NCBI GenBank assembly: GCA_031423495.1
Contig: JANPFP010000265.1
Span: 24,223-88,222 of the forward strand
Direction: 5' to 3'
Length of the DNA: 64,000 bases
Source of the DNA: JACPYM01 sp031423495
GTDB taxonomy: Bacteria > Acidobacteriota > Blastocatellia > RBC074
A program made the position numbers and the translations under genes. Shown here piece after piece: positions 53,587-61,458 of this stretch. Under the pieces are notes generated by a model. The model saw only the letters and a list, made by a program, of their open reading frames with translations, had not been told where the DNA came from and ran no database searches. How positions within the stretch are numbered: the stretch's first letter is position 1; each line of letters starts with the position of its first letter.

Positions 53587-54308
53587 GAAAAACGGCAATG
53601 ATGAAAAAGATGATTTTGTTGACGATGGTGTTCGGGCTGATGACAGCCGTAGTCTTTTCGCAAACGAAGCAACGACCAGCCAGTGGAAAAAAGGAAATGA
53701 ACACCGTGCGGCTGCACATTGATGGATTCAGCAAGAGCAAGAGCGGCGCGGTCTGAATGGCTTGACCGGAAACGGTCAAACAGGCTCTGGAAGAGCTTGC
53801 CGCAGTGAAACAAATCAAGATGCTGCTCGACCGTGACGAATTTCTTGTCACTTATGACGCTGCGAAAGCTGATACGAAATTGTTATTGCGCACGGTCAAG
53901 GCTTCGGGTTACACCGCGCAGGTGGTGACAGGCGATACGGCCACGGCAGCAGCGATTACGCAGGTTTTGCCAACCGGCTTCGCGATGTTAGATGAAGCGT
54001 TGACAAAGGCGAAAGCTGAAAACAAACCCATCGTGCTTGATCTGTTTGCCGAATGGTGCGCGCCGTGCCGCCAGTTAGAGCGCGTGACGTTTCCCGCGCC
54101 TGCGGTAAAAGCCCTGCTCGAACGAACGATCTTTTTACGGATTGATACCGACAAGTTTCCCGAACTCGCGCAACGGCTGGGTGTCGAAGGCTTGCCCGAT
54201 ATTCGATTGGCTTTGCCCGATGGAACCATCGTGCGACAGTTGCGCAGCTTTCAAACGGCGGAATCATTGGCTAACGAATTAGAAAAACTCTTGAGACAAA
54301 TCAAGTAA
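53583..54308 (+). CDS. Putative selenoprotein: HMA (MerP-like) domain with UxxU fused to thioredoxin domain
   Basis: One frame of 242 codons if UGA at 53754-53756 and 53763-53765 are read as selenocysteine (Sec58, Sec61). Start ATG 53583 overlaps the DUF1592 stop (ATGA). Residues 1-26 are a signal peptide (MKKMILLTMVFGLMTAVVFS). Residues about 40-110 align by eye with MerP/HMA domains: NTVRLHIDGF, then V-U-M-A-U-P-E-T-V-K-Q-A-L where MerP has T-C-S-A-C-P-I-T-V-K-K-A, followed by FLVTYDAAKADTKLLLRTVK and ASGYTAQVV. A thioredoxin-like domain follows with FAEWCAPCRQLE (C159, C162) and VEGLPDIRLALPDG. It would be a periplasmic metal- or thiol-active protein. The alternative, a gene broken by two nonsense changes, is less likely because both stops are UGA and both replace the metal cysteines. 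Reading from GTG 53805 gives only the second half. Confidence 0.85.
53762..53779 (+). promoter_or_regulatory. GAAA-loop hairpin containing the second UGA
   Basis: TTGACCG and CGGTCAA around a GAAA loop; the second UGA lies in the 5' arm. This could form during decoding of the first UGA and take part in recoding, or compete with the hairpin at 53781. Confidence 0.5.
53781..53799 (+). promoter_or_regulatory. Candidate bacterial SECIS hairpin
   Basis: An 8-bp stem (CAGGCTCT / AGAGCTTG, one G-U pair) with a GGA loop; the loop begins 23 nt after the second UGA and 32 nt after the first. Bacterial SECIS elements have a short stem with a G among the first loop bases, 16-37 nt after the UGA, so this fits both codons. 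Confidence 0.65.
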
Positions 54309-54321
54309 CGGATGACAGCTT

Positions 54322-55659
54322 ATGGAAAACTCAACTAAAGCATCACGACGGAATTTCTTACGCGGCGCAGGCGTCGCGCTCACCTTGCCGTGGCTCGAAT
54401 CGCTACCGGCTTTTGCGCAGGACAAGCTGAATAAGCCGCCGCTGCGGTTTGCGCACCTTTACTTTTCTAACGGCGTAGAGCCTTCGCACTGGTGGGCCAA
54501 AGGCGCGGGCGCATCCAATAAAATTGGGGAATTCGGGCAAGGAGCGCAGCCGCTCGCGCCAATTAGCAATGACATCGTGTTCGTGCGCGGGCTTTATCAC
54601 GCCAAGGCTTTTGTTTCGACCAGTCCGCATCTCGGTCGCATGAATTTGCTGTCGGGCGCGCAGGTCAGCATGGATCCGAAAGAGATTCGCGTCGGCACTT
54701 CGTTCGATCAAGTCTTGGCGCAACGCATCGGCAATCGCACCGCCGTACCGAGTCTGGTGCTGGGTATCGAACCGAACGAGTTAAGGTTGGAAGACGGGCT
54801 TTCGATGATTTACGGCTCGAACGTGTCGTGGGTTACAGCGTCGAAACCGGCGACGAAAGAAATCTATCCGGCGCGTGTGTTCGATCAACTGTTCGGCGAC
54901 GGCAAAGGACGCCAACTTGACCGCAGCATTCTCGACGCCGTGCTGGCCGAAGCAAATACGTTGCAAACCAAAGTGACGGCGAACGACCGTCGCAAGCTGG
55001 ATGAATACATGGAATCCATCCGCGACATCGAAAAACGTCTTGATCGCGCGGGCAAAGAAGAACGACTGGAAGGCTGGCAGCCTTCGTTGACGAAACCGAC
55101 GATGGCACGTCCGGGCGAACAGCTTCCGCAAAACGTACCCGAACACATTCGCTTGATGCTCGATCTGGTGGTGCTGGCGCTGCAAATGGACAAGACGCGC
55201 CTCGTGACGTTGATGCTCAACAACGATCTATCGCAAATGAACTTCCGCTTTCTCGAAGGCGTACGCGGCGCATTGCACCTTGATCTCACGCACAACGGCA
55301 AAGCGCCCGAACTCGAAGCGATGTATCTTAAGACCAACCAGTTCCACGCCTCGCAGTTCACTTACCTCGTCGAAAAGATGAAAGCCATTGACGAAGGCGG
55401 CTCGACCCTGCTCGACAATTCGGTGCTGATGTTGGCTTCGAGTTTGTTCGACGGCGACGCGCACGGAGCCGACCAACTGCCCATCGTGCTGGCAGGCAAT
55501 GCGGGCGGCGCGCTCAAGACCGGACGCATTCTTGATTACCTCGAAAAAGGCAACGACAACCGCAAGGCGTGCAGCCTGTTCCTCTCGTTGATGGATCTGA
55601 TGGGCGTGCCGTTGGAGCGTTTCGGCGATGCCGACAGCCGTCTGGCTGGGTTGGTATAG
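54322..55659 (+). CDS. Tat-exported DUF1552 protein
   Basis: 445 residues. MENSTKASRRNFLRGAGVAL carries the twin-arginine motif; the signal ends near PAFAQD. The rest matches the DUF1552 family: PLRFAHLYFSNGVEPSHWW, FVRGLYHAKAFVSTSPHLGR, GTSFDQVLAQRIGNRTAVPS, and NSVLMLASSLFDGDAHGADQ. The family is linked with DUF1592/1588 proteins and is thought to work on their substrate in the periplasm. It starts 13 bp after the putative selenoprotein, so the three genes form one operon. Confidence 0.93.
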   Translation: MENSTKASRRNFLRGAGVALTLPWLESLPAFAQDKLNKPPLRFAHLYFSNGVEPSHWWAKGAGASNKIGEFGQGAQPLAPISNDIVFVRGLYHAKAFVSTSPHLGRMNLLSGAQVSMDPKEIRVGTSFDQVLAQRIGNRTAVPSLVLGIEPNELRLEDGLSMIYGSNVSWVTASKPATKEIYPARVFDQLFGDGKGRQLDRSILDAVLAEANTLQTKVTANDRRKLDEYMESIRDIEKRLDRAGKEERLEGWQPSLTKPTMARPGEQLPQNVPEHIRLMLDLVVLALQMDKTRLVTLMLNNDLSQMNFRFLEGVRGALHLDLTHNGKAPELEAMYLKTNQFHASQFTYLVEKMKAIDEGGSTLLDNSVLMLASSLFDGDAHGADQLPIVLAGNAGGALKTGRILDYLEKGNDNRKACSLFLSLMDLMGVPLERFGDADSRLAGLV

Positions 55660-55709
55660 TTTCGGGTCTTCAAACACAGGCATAATTTTGCCCAAAGGAT
55701 TTTGCAATC

Positions 55710-55931
55710 ATGATTCAAACTATCGAAGCCGTAATTGACGAGCAAGGCAAAGTTGAGCTTTTACAAAACGTGCGTCTGTCGCAAGTTCGGCGCGCGTTGG
55801 TTACGATCCTTGAAGAAAAGCCGAATCCTGTCATTTCTGAAATCACGCTCTTGAGCGAGGCCGCCTTAGCTGAAGATTGGAATAGGCCGGAGGAGGACGA
55901 AGCGTGGTCATACCTTCAAGCGGAACTGTAG
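55710..55931 (+). CDS. Antitoxin-like protein for MazF-type toxin
   Basis: 73 residues: MIQTIEAVIDEQGKVELLQN is the beta-strand start of small DNA-binding antitoxins, and the C-terminus is acidic (LAEDWNRPEEDEAWSYLQAE), suited to wrap the toxin. It overlaps the toxin gene by 28 bp. Assignment follows from position and size. Confidence 0.8.
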   Translation: MIQTIEAVIDEQGKVELLQNVRLSQVRRALVTILEEKPNPVISEITLLSEAALAEDWNRPEEDEAWSYLQAEL

Positions 55932-56245
55932 TGTTAGTGAGTTTTCCGTTTTCTGATTTGTCGCACCTGAAATTGCGTCCGGCGGTGGTTCTGGCAGATA
56001 CCGGACGCAACGACTGGATTTTATGTCAGATTACCAGTCAACCTTATGCCGATCCTCTGATCATCGAAATTACGAATAGCGATTTAACGAGCGGTTCGTT
56101 CAGAAAAGATAGCTACGCTCGCCCAGGAAAACTTTTTACCGCAAATTCAGGGATTATGCTCAAGCAGCTTGGAATGCTAAAACTCGAAAAGCTGGAGGAA
56201 GTAGTTAGAGCGATCATCCGATTGCTCGAAAAAAGCATTGCGTGA
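55904..56245 (+). CDS. MazF/PemK-type toxin endoribonuclease
   Basis: 113 residues from GTG 55904, with GGAGGAGG 7 bp before. GTVVLVSFPFSDLSHLKLRP, AVVLADTG, and ILCQITSQPYADP match the MazF/PemK barrel, and SYARPGKLFTANSGIMLKQL is the C-terminal conserved region. Such toxins cut mRNA at short motifs. Paired with the acidic antitoxin gene. Confidence 0.9.
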   Translation: MVIPSSGTVVLVSFPFSDLSHLKLRPAVVLADTGRNDWILCQITSQPYADPLIIEITNSDLTSGSFRKDSYARPGKLFTANSGIMLKQLGMLKLEKLEEVVRAIIRLLEKSIA

Positions 56246-56254
56246 CGAAGCTAG

Positions 56255-56593
56255 ATGAGATTTTTAGCGAACAAGGTTTTGCTTTACGGTTTTTGCGCAG
56301 CGGGCGTACTGGCGGTTCTCATTGTCGGCTATTTGTTTTGGCGCGCTGAGATGTTGGCGTCGCGTTTTAGCCAGATGAATCCCGATGAAAGCGAAGCCAA
56401 GTTGCTTGAAATCGTCGGCGCTCCGTCCGCGATTCGCCGCTGTGATGAAGGGCGTCGCAAAGTTCAGCCCAGCGCGGTGAGGCCGTGCGCGCGAGTGTAT
56501 TGGTACAACGCCTATATTTTTCGGGACGGTTGGATCGTGCCCATTGATACGCAGGGAACCATAATGCAAATTGACCGCCACGGGCTGCCATAA
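56255..56593 (+). CDS. Uncharacterised protein with one membrane helix
   Basis: 112 residues. MRFLANKVLLYGFCAAGVLA continued by VLIVGYLFWRAE makes one transmembrane helix; the rest is soluble with two Cys pairs (RRCDEG, RPCARVYWYN) and an end of GTIMQIDRHGLP. No family recognised; the look resembles small envelope proteins (SmpA-like) in part. Starts 9 bp after the MazF gene. Confidence 0.6.
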   Translation: MRFLANKVLLYGFCAAGVLAVLIVGYLFWRAEMLASRFSQMNPDESEAKLLEIVGAPSAIRRCDEGRRKVQPSAVRPCARVYWYNAYIFRDGWIVPIDTQGTIMQIDRHGLP

Positions 56594-56618
56594 GCGACCA
56601 TAAGCGATCATAAGCGAA
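56589..56618 (+). repeat. Three tandem 10-bp repeats
   Basis: CATAAGCGAC, CATAAGCGAT, CATAAGCGAA follow one another and include the stop codon of the preceding gene. Confidence 0.7.
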
Positions 56619-56822
56619 AAGTTATTTTGCGAATCGGCTGGTATCAGCCACAATACTTTTAACGACTGACTGACTGACCAATTGAGCTTGCTGAGATGAA
56701 ATAGTTTTGCTGGCGCTATTTCACACAATCCAAATTTACACAACGAAGATGCCTAGAAGCGGAAAACGCTCGGCTACGGCATTTCGTTATCACCATCAAT
56801 CAAACCAAGAGGAAATAAGTCC

Positions 56823-59800
56823 ATGAGATTCACGCAAGAAATATCGCATTGCGGAAAACGGTTCGTGCCGTTGGTAATGCTGTTATGCGCGTTGGTGTTG
56901 AGCGCGGTCGCTCAGGTCACAACCGGCAGCATTCTCGGCACGGTCAAAGACAACACCGGAGCCGCCGTTAAAAACGCCAAAGTCACGGTCACCGAAATCG
57001 GCAAAAGCACGGCGACCAATTACACGACCGATGATGAAGGGAATTATCAAGCTCTCTTTTTGATTCCCGGCACTTATGCCGTGGCGGTCGAAGCGCAGGG
57101 TTTTAAGAAAGGCGTCGTCAATGGCGTCGTCGTTCAGATTGACCAAAAGGCGCGCACTGATTTCAACCTCGAAATCGGACAGCTTACCGAAGTCGCCGAA
57201 GTCACGGCTTCGCTGGCGCTGGTCAATACCGAATCCTCCGAACTCGGTCAGGTGATCGAAGAGCGTTCGGTCAGAGAGTTGCCGCTCAACGGACGCAACT
57301 TCGCGCAACTGGTTTACCTCGTGCCGGGCGTGACGCCGGGCCAACAGGGCGAAAACCTGTCTGGTGCTTCGACGTTCAACCCGCGCGCGTCGTCCAATTT
57401 CAACGCGCTCGGACATCACGCCAACTCGAACGGTTGGCTGATTGACGGCATTGACAACAACGAATACACCTTTAACACGGTCATCGTGCAACCGACGGTT
57501 GAGTCGGTGCGCGAATTCAAAGCGTTGGTCGGCACGTTCTCGGCGGAATATGGGCGCGGCGCGGGCATCGTCTCGGTCTCGACCAAATCAGGCTCGAACG
57601 ACTTTCACGGCGGCGTATTCGAATTCCTGCGCAACGACAAAGTTGATGCGTTTCAGCATCAGTTCGTCAATCCGCGTCCGACCAAAAAGCCGCCTTTTCG
57701 CCGCAATCAGTTCGGCGGATATGCCAGCGGGCCGGTGTGGATTCCGAAAGTTTATGACGGCAAGAACAAGACCTTTTTCTTTGTTGATTACGCGGGCTTG
57801 CGCGAAATTCGCGGCACTACGTTTGTGAACAGCGTGCCGACGGCCAAAGCGCGTACCGGTGATTTCAGCGAATTCCTTGGCGCAAATCTTTGCACCAACG
57901 CGGCAGGCGCAGCGGCGGCGTGCGGCGGCGCATTCACGGCTCCGCTCAATGTCACGAACCTCGCGGGGCAAACCGTTCAAGCGCGCGTCGGCATGATGTT
58001 CGATCCGCTGACGACGCGGAACAATCCGGCCTATGTCGCGGGCAGCACTGTGACGGCGGCCAATCCGCAAATTCTGCGCTCGGCCTTTACCAACAACATC
58101 ATCCCGCAAGCGCGCATCAATCAGGTTGGATTCAACGTCGCCAGCATTTATCCGCTGCCGCAAAACAGCAGCCTGACGAACAATTACACGTCGGTCGTCA
58201 ATCGTGACGTAGGCAGCAATGCCATGACGCTCCGTTTCGACCATTCGTTCAGCGAGAGCGACAAGTTCTTCGCGCGTTACAGTCTCGAAGACTTCCGCTT
58301 GGACGCGCCGCAAGGTCAGGCGAATTGTTGCTTGCCTACGCCTGATTTCGCCGCGAGCAAGTTTGAACTCGGCCCCTTTGTCGCGGGCATTCAAAACACG
58401 ACGCTGCGTACGCAAGGCTTGGCTTTGAATCACACGCACACGTTTTCGCCTTCGTTGTTGTTGGAATTGCGCGCGGGCTTTGCGCGCACCAATCCTGTCA
58501 CGGTGCCTTCCGATTTCGGCAAGAACGCTTCGACTTCGTTGGGCATTCTGGGCATCAACATTTCGCAGTTCACGTCGGGCATTGCGAATATCAACGTCAA
58601 CGAATTGACGGGCTTGAGCGGCGGCCCCGCTTTCCTGCCGGTCAACCCCAAACAGACGCACTATCAATTCACCAGCAATCTGTATTATTCGATGAACAAG
58701 CAGACGCTGAAATTCGGCTATCACATGGTCATCCGCAAACCGTCGCCGTTCACTCAATCGAATACGCGCGGCGCATTGAACATCGGCAACGAATTTGTGC
58801 GCTTGCCGTTTTCAGCGGGCGCGGCGGTCAGCGGCACAGGCACGGGACTGGCGTCGTTGTTGTTGGGTTACGTCAACAGCGGTTCGCGCGGCTTCCTGAA
58901 CGAAAACTATTACCTGACGAACAAAGAGTTCGCGGGCTTCATTCAAGATGACATCAAGGTCACGAGCCGTCTGACGGTGAACGCGGGCTTGCGTTATGAA
59001 ATCTATACGCCTGACGTAGAGAACCGCGACCTCATCGTGAACTTTGACCCGCAAGCGTTGCGGTTGATTTACGCGGGCAAAGAGGGATATTCGCGTTCGG
59101 CGGGCAAACAGACGAATTACAAAAACTTCGCGCCACGTTTGGGCTTTGCCTACGACGTATTCGGCAATGCCAAAACCGTAGTGCGTGGCGGTTACGGCAT
59201 TAGCTATTTCCCTGAACCGTATGCCGCAGGCAATTTGTTAGGGCAGAACATTCCGTTGTCGGTTTCGCAGACTTTCGCCAACGATGTTACGCCCGCCAAC
59301 TTCGGCACTGTGACCCTCATCAATCGTCCGTTCCCGACGCCGGTGCAATTCGCGCCGACGACGACTGCGGCGTTGAATGCGGTGACGCCTTCGCCGACGA
59401 TCATCGGTCACGAGTTCTCGAATCTCACGCCTTATGCCCAGTCTTATAGCCTGAACCTCGAGCGCGCGTTGACCAACACCGTCGTGCTGGAAGTCGGCTA
59501 TGCAGGCAGCCGCGGCATTCACATTCCGGTGTTTTACAACATCAACGAAGTGTTGCCCGGCGCGGGCACACAAGCCTCGCGTCGTTTGATTCAACCGTTG
59601 TCGAACATTCCTTCGATCAACATTGCGCAATATCGCAACTCGTCCAGCTATAACGGACTGTTGGTCAAGGCGAACAAACGTTTCAGCGGCGGCTCAAACT
59701 TCCTGTTGAGTTACACGTTCGGCAAGTCGTTGGATTACGGCTCGTCGCCCGCGAGCGGCGGCGGTTCGGTCGGCAATCCGCAAACTTATACGAACATCAA

Positions 59801-60353
59801 AGCCGGACGCGGCCCGTCGGGTTACGACGTGAAACATCGCGCCGTGTTCAGCGCGGTCTATGAATCACCTTTCGGCAAAGGCAAGAAGATGCTGACCACT
59901 GGCCCATTGGCTTATGTGCTGGGCGGCTGGCAAACCACTGGCATTGTGACCGGCACGACTGGTCGTCCGTTCACGGTCTTCCTGCAAAACGGCGTCAACA
60001 ACGGTGCGCCGAGTTGGCCGAACCGCATCGGCAGCGGCAAGCTCGACAACCCGACGACTGATCAATGGTTCGACATTGCCGCCTTCGCTGCTCCCGCGCC
60101 GAACACTTACGGCAACAGTTCGCGTGGTACGTTGTATTCCCCCGGGCATTTCAACGTAGACGGTTCGCTGTCGAAATCGTTCAACCTGACCGAAAAAGTC
60201 GTATTCAAGTTCCGCTTCGAAGCGTTCAACTTGTTCAATACGCCGTTCTTCGGATTCCCCAACGCGAACATCGGCAACCCGAACGCGGGCCAAATCCGCT
60301 CGACGCTGACCGACAATCGCAGCTTGCAAGGTGCGTTGAAGATCGAGTTTTAA
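56823..60353 (+). CDS. TonB-dependent receptor with carboxypeptidase-regulatory-like domain (Oar-type)
   Basis: 1176 residues; AGAGGAAA lies 7 bp before the ATG. Signal peptide to about residue 29 (LVLSAVAQ). The first domain (GSILGTVKDNTGAAVKNAKV, LIPGTYAVAVEAQGFKKGVV) is the CarboxypepD_reg-like beta sandwich, followed by a plug (VEERSVRELPLNGRNFAQL-like region) and a 22-strand-type barrel that ends in SLQGALKIEF. Sister of the receptor at 43818 but not near-identical. No transport genes are adjacent; element B follows. Substrate unknown. Confidence 0.95.
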   Translation: MRFTQEISHCGKRFVPLVMLLCALVLSAVAQVTTGSILGTVKDNTGAAVKNAKVTVTEIGKSTATNYTTDDEGNYQALFLIPGTYAVAVEAQGFKKGVVNGVVVQIDQKARTDFNLEIGQLTEVAEVTASLALVNTESSELGQVIEERSVRELPLNGRNFAQLVYLVPGVTPGQQGENLSGASTFNPRASSNFNALGHHANSNGWLIDGIDNNEYTFNTVIVQPTVESVREFKALVGTFSAEYGRGAGIVSVSTKSGSNDFHGGVFEFLRNDKVDAFQHQFVNPRPTKKPPFRRNQFGGYASGPVWIPKVYDGKNKTFFFVDYAGLREIRGTTFVNSVPTAKARTGDFSEFLGANLCTNAAGAAAACGGAFTAPLNVTNLAGQTVQARVGMMFDPLTTRNNPAYVAGSTVTAANPQILRSAFTNNIIPQARINQVGFNVASIYPLPQNSSLTNNYTSVVNRDVGSNAMTLRFDHSFSESDKFFARYSLEDFRLDAPQGQANCCLPTPDFAASKFELGPFVAGIQNTTLRTQGLALNHTHTFSPSLLLELRAGFARTNPVTVPSDFGKNASTSLGILGINISQFTSGIANINVNELTGLSGGPAFLPVNPKQTHYQFTSNLYYSMNKQTLKFGYHMVIRKPSPFTQSNTRGALNIGNEFVRLPFSAGAAVSGTGTGLASLLLGYVNSGSRGFLNENYYLTNKEFAGFIQDDIKVTSRLTVNAGLRYEIYTPDVENRDLIVNFDPQALRLIYAGKEGYSRSAGKQTNYKNFAPRLGFAYDVFGNAKTVVRGGYGISYFPEPYAAGNLLGQNIPLSVSQTFANDVTPANFGTVTLINRPFPTPVQFAPTTTAALNAVTPSPTIIGHEFSNLTPYAQSYSLNLERALTNTVVLEVGYAGSRGIHIPVFYNINEVLPGAGTQASRRLIQPLSNIPSINIAQYRNSSSYNGLLVKANKRFSGGSNFLLSYTFGKSLDYGSSPASGGGSVGNPQTYTNIKAGRGPSGYDVKHRAVFSAVYESPFGKGKKMLTTGPLAYVLGGWQTTGIVTGTTGRPFTVFLQNGVNNGAPSWPNRIGSGKLDNPTTDQWFDIAAFAAPAPNTYGNSSRGTLYSPGHFNVDGSLSKSFNLTEKVVFKFRFEAFNLFNTPFFGFPNANIGNPNAGQIRSTLTDNRSLQGALKIEF

Positions 60354-60386
60354 CTCGCGCTTTGACGGCTGAAGTTGAATAAACAA

Positions 60387-60422
60387 GTGGCGGCGGAACA
60401 TGATTTCGCCGCCACTGTTTTT
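60387..60422 (+). terminator. Hairpin terminator after second TonB receptor
   Basis: GTGGCGGCG, loop of 11 bp, CGCCGCCAC, then TGTTTTTAG. It is the first part of element B. Confidence 0.8.
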
Positions 60423-60543
60423 AGATGGCTTTGTCTATAGTGAAACTTTTTGTTGGTCTAATAGGTGTAAACAATTGGTCTATAGCGAAACTTATTTGTC
60501 TATAGATAAACATAGGCATTCCGCCTAAATCATGTAAGACCGA
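60387..60543 (+). repeat. 150-bp intergenic element, copy B
   Basis: It aligns over its whole length with 48934-49086: GGCGGCGGAA hairpin, GGCTTTGTCTATAGTGAAAC, TTGGTCTATAGCGAAAC and similar units, and an end of CCGCCTAAATCATGTAAG. About 80% alike by eye. An attC-like site follows within 140 bp. Confidence 0.8.
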
Positions 60544-60678
60544 CCGCAGTCGGTTTAACTACCGCGTTCAGCCGCTCAACCAGCGCGCAATAGCGCCCTG
60601 TGTATCGCCGTGTGAATAACTGCGGGTACTCAATTGAGTCCAATTCCCTGTGCGCCCCGCTTGCGCAAGCAAGTGGCG

Positions 60679-60762
60679 GTCTAACGGGCTGTTGCAGCCG
60701 CCCAACCTTAGAGTGCTGACTGATAGCAGCGCTGGTTGAGCGGCTGAACTTGGTAGTTAGAT
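60679..60762 (+). other. Integron attC-like recombination site
   Basis: R'' GTCTAAC (60679-60685, fits RYYYAAC), spacer, L'' GTTGCAGCCGC, loop part, L' GCGGCTGAAC, spacer, R' GTTAGAT (60756-60762, fits GTTRRRY). L'' contains one extra G compared with the complement of L', as in the extrahelical base of attC sites. The inner region also folds (GCTG/CAGC stems). 84 bp long. A 21-bp copy of the right arm lies inverted at 60566-60586. No integrase is in the window. Confidence 0.65.
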
Positions 60763-60784
60763 TTCATAAGAAAAGCAAAGAAAA

Positions 60785-61072
60785 ATGAGTAATAGAGAAC
60801 ACACGCTCACGATTGAAAAGCTCAAGGAACTCGATGCGTTGTATACGGAAACGGAAGATATGGGGTGCCTTGGGCGACGTCCTACACGCTGGGGCACTCT
60901 GGTCGAAGAATTGCGGGAGATACGTCGCGTTGTAGAAGCGGGAGTGAACGTAAGAATTGAAGGGACGCAGACGGTTCTGAACACGTGGCAGAGTTTCTAC
61001 GATTGGGCGCACGGACGTTACCACACGCTTGAGGACGGCTACGACAGTTGGATAGGTGATGACAACTCATAA
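60785..61072 (+). CDS. Uncharacterised 95-residue protein, possible integron cassette gene
   Basis: MSNREHTLTIEKLKELDALY, then RRPTRWGTLVEELREIRRVV, LNTWQSFYDWAHGRYHTLED, and an acidic end. Soluble, mixed helical; family not recognised. ATG lies 22 bp after the attC-like site, as in gene cassettes. The weak ribosome site (AAAGCAAAGAAAA) is AT-rich. Confidence 0.6.
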   Translation: MSNREHTLTIEKLKELDALYTETEDMGCLGRRPTRWGTLVEELREIRRVVEAGVNVRIEGTQTVLNTWQSFYDWAHGRYHTLEDGYDSWIGDDNS

Positions 61073-61458
61073 AGGCGAGCGGTATCAGACTCTTTGAGGT
61101 GGTTGTAAGGCGACTTAGCTATGGCAGTCGATCTTCGTAACATCGCCTGCGGAAGATGCGCCGAGCGGGAAAGGGTGGGGGATACGGGTCGCCGAGTTTT
61201 CTCAGCAAAAGCTTTCTCATTCCATTAGGCGGCTTGTGGGTCGGTAGGCTGGCAACGGTTTTTCGACGGTACAAGTTCGAGGGGCGTAGCTTGGTATTTT
61301 TTCAGCCCCGAGCATCTGTTCAACTGTAGCCGCGCTAGTTGTGCGTGATTTCCAATGTCGTCGGCGCGCCCGGTGAACGAGTTGTTAGGCAGCAGCGTTC
61401 CATTCGGTTCAATTAATTCGAGATTGAGCAATCAAATAATTCCAAAGGGAAAACTCTC
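61073..61458. other. Gene-free stretch with a GTTAGGC site
   Basis: No supported gene. A GTTAGGC at 61384-61390, preceded by CCCGGTGAACGAGTT, resembles the right side of an attC site and could mark the end of a cassette that begins at 60757. A convincing left half was not found (GTTCAAC at 61318 is the best, but pairing is poor). Confidence 0.45.

Noticed and set aside
53754..53765. Two nonsense mutations making a pseudogene
   Set aside because: Not excluded, but both are UGA, both stand on the CxxC cysteines, and the remaining frame and operon overlaps are intact, so recoding is the better reading.
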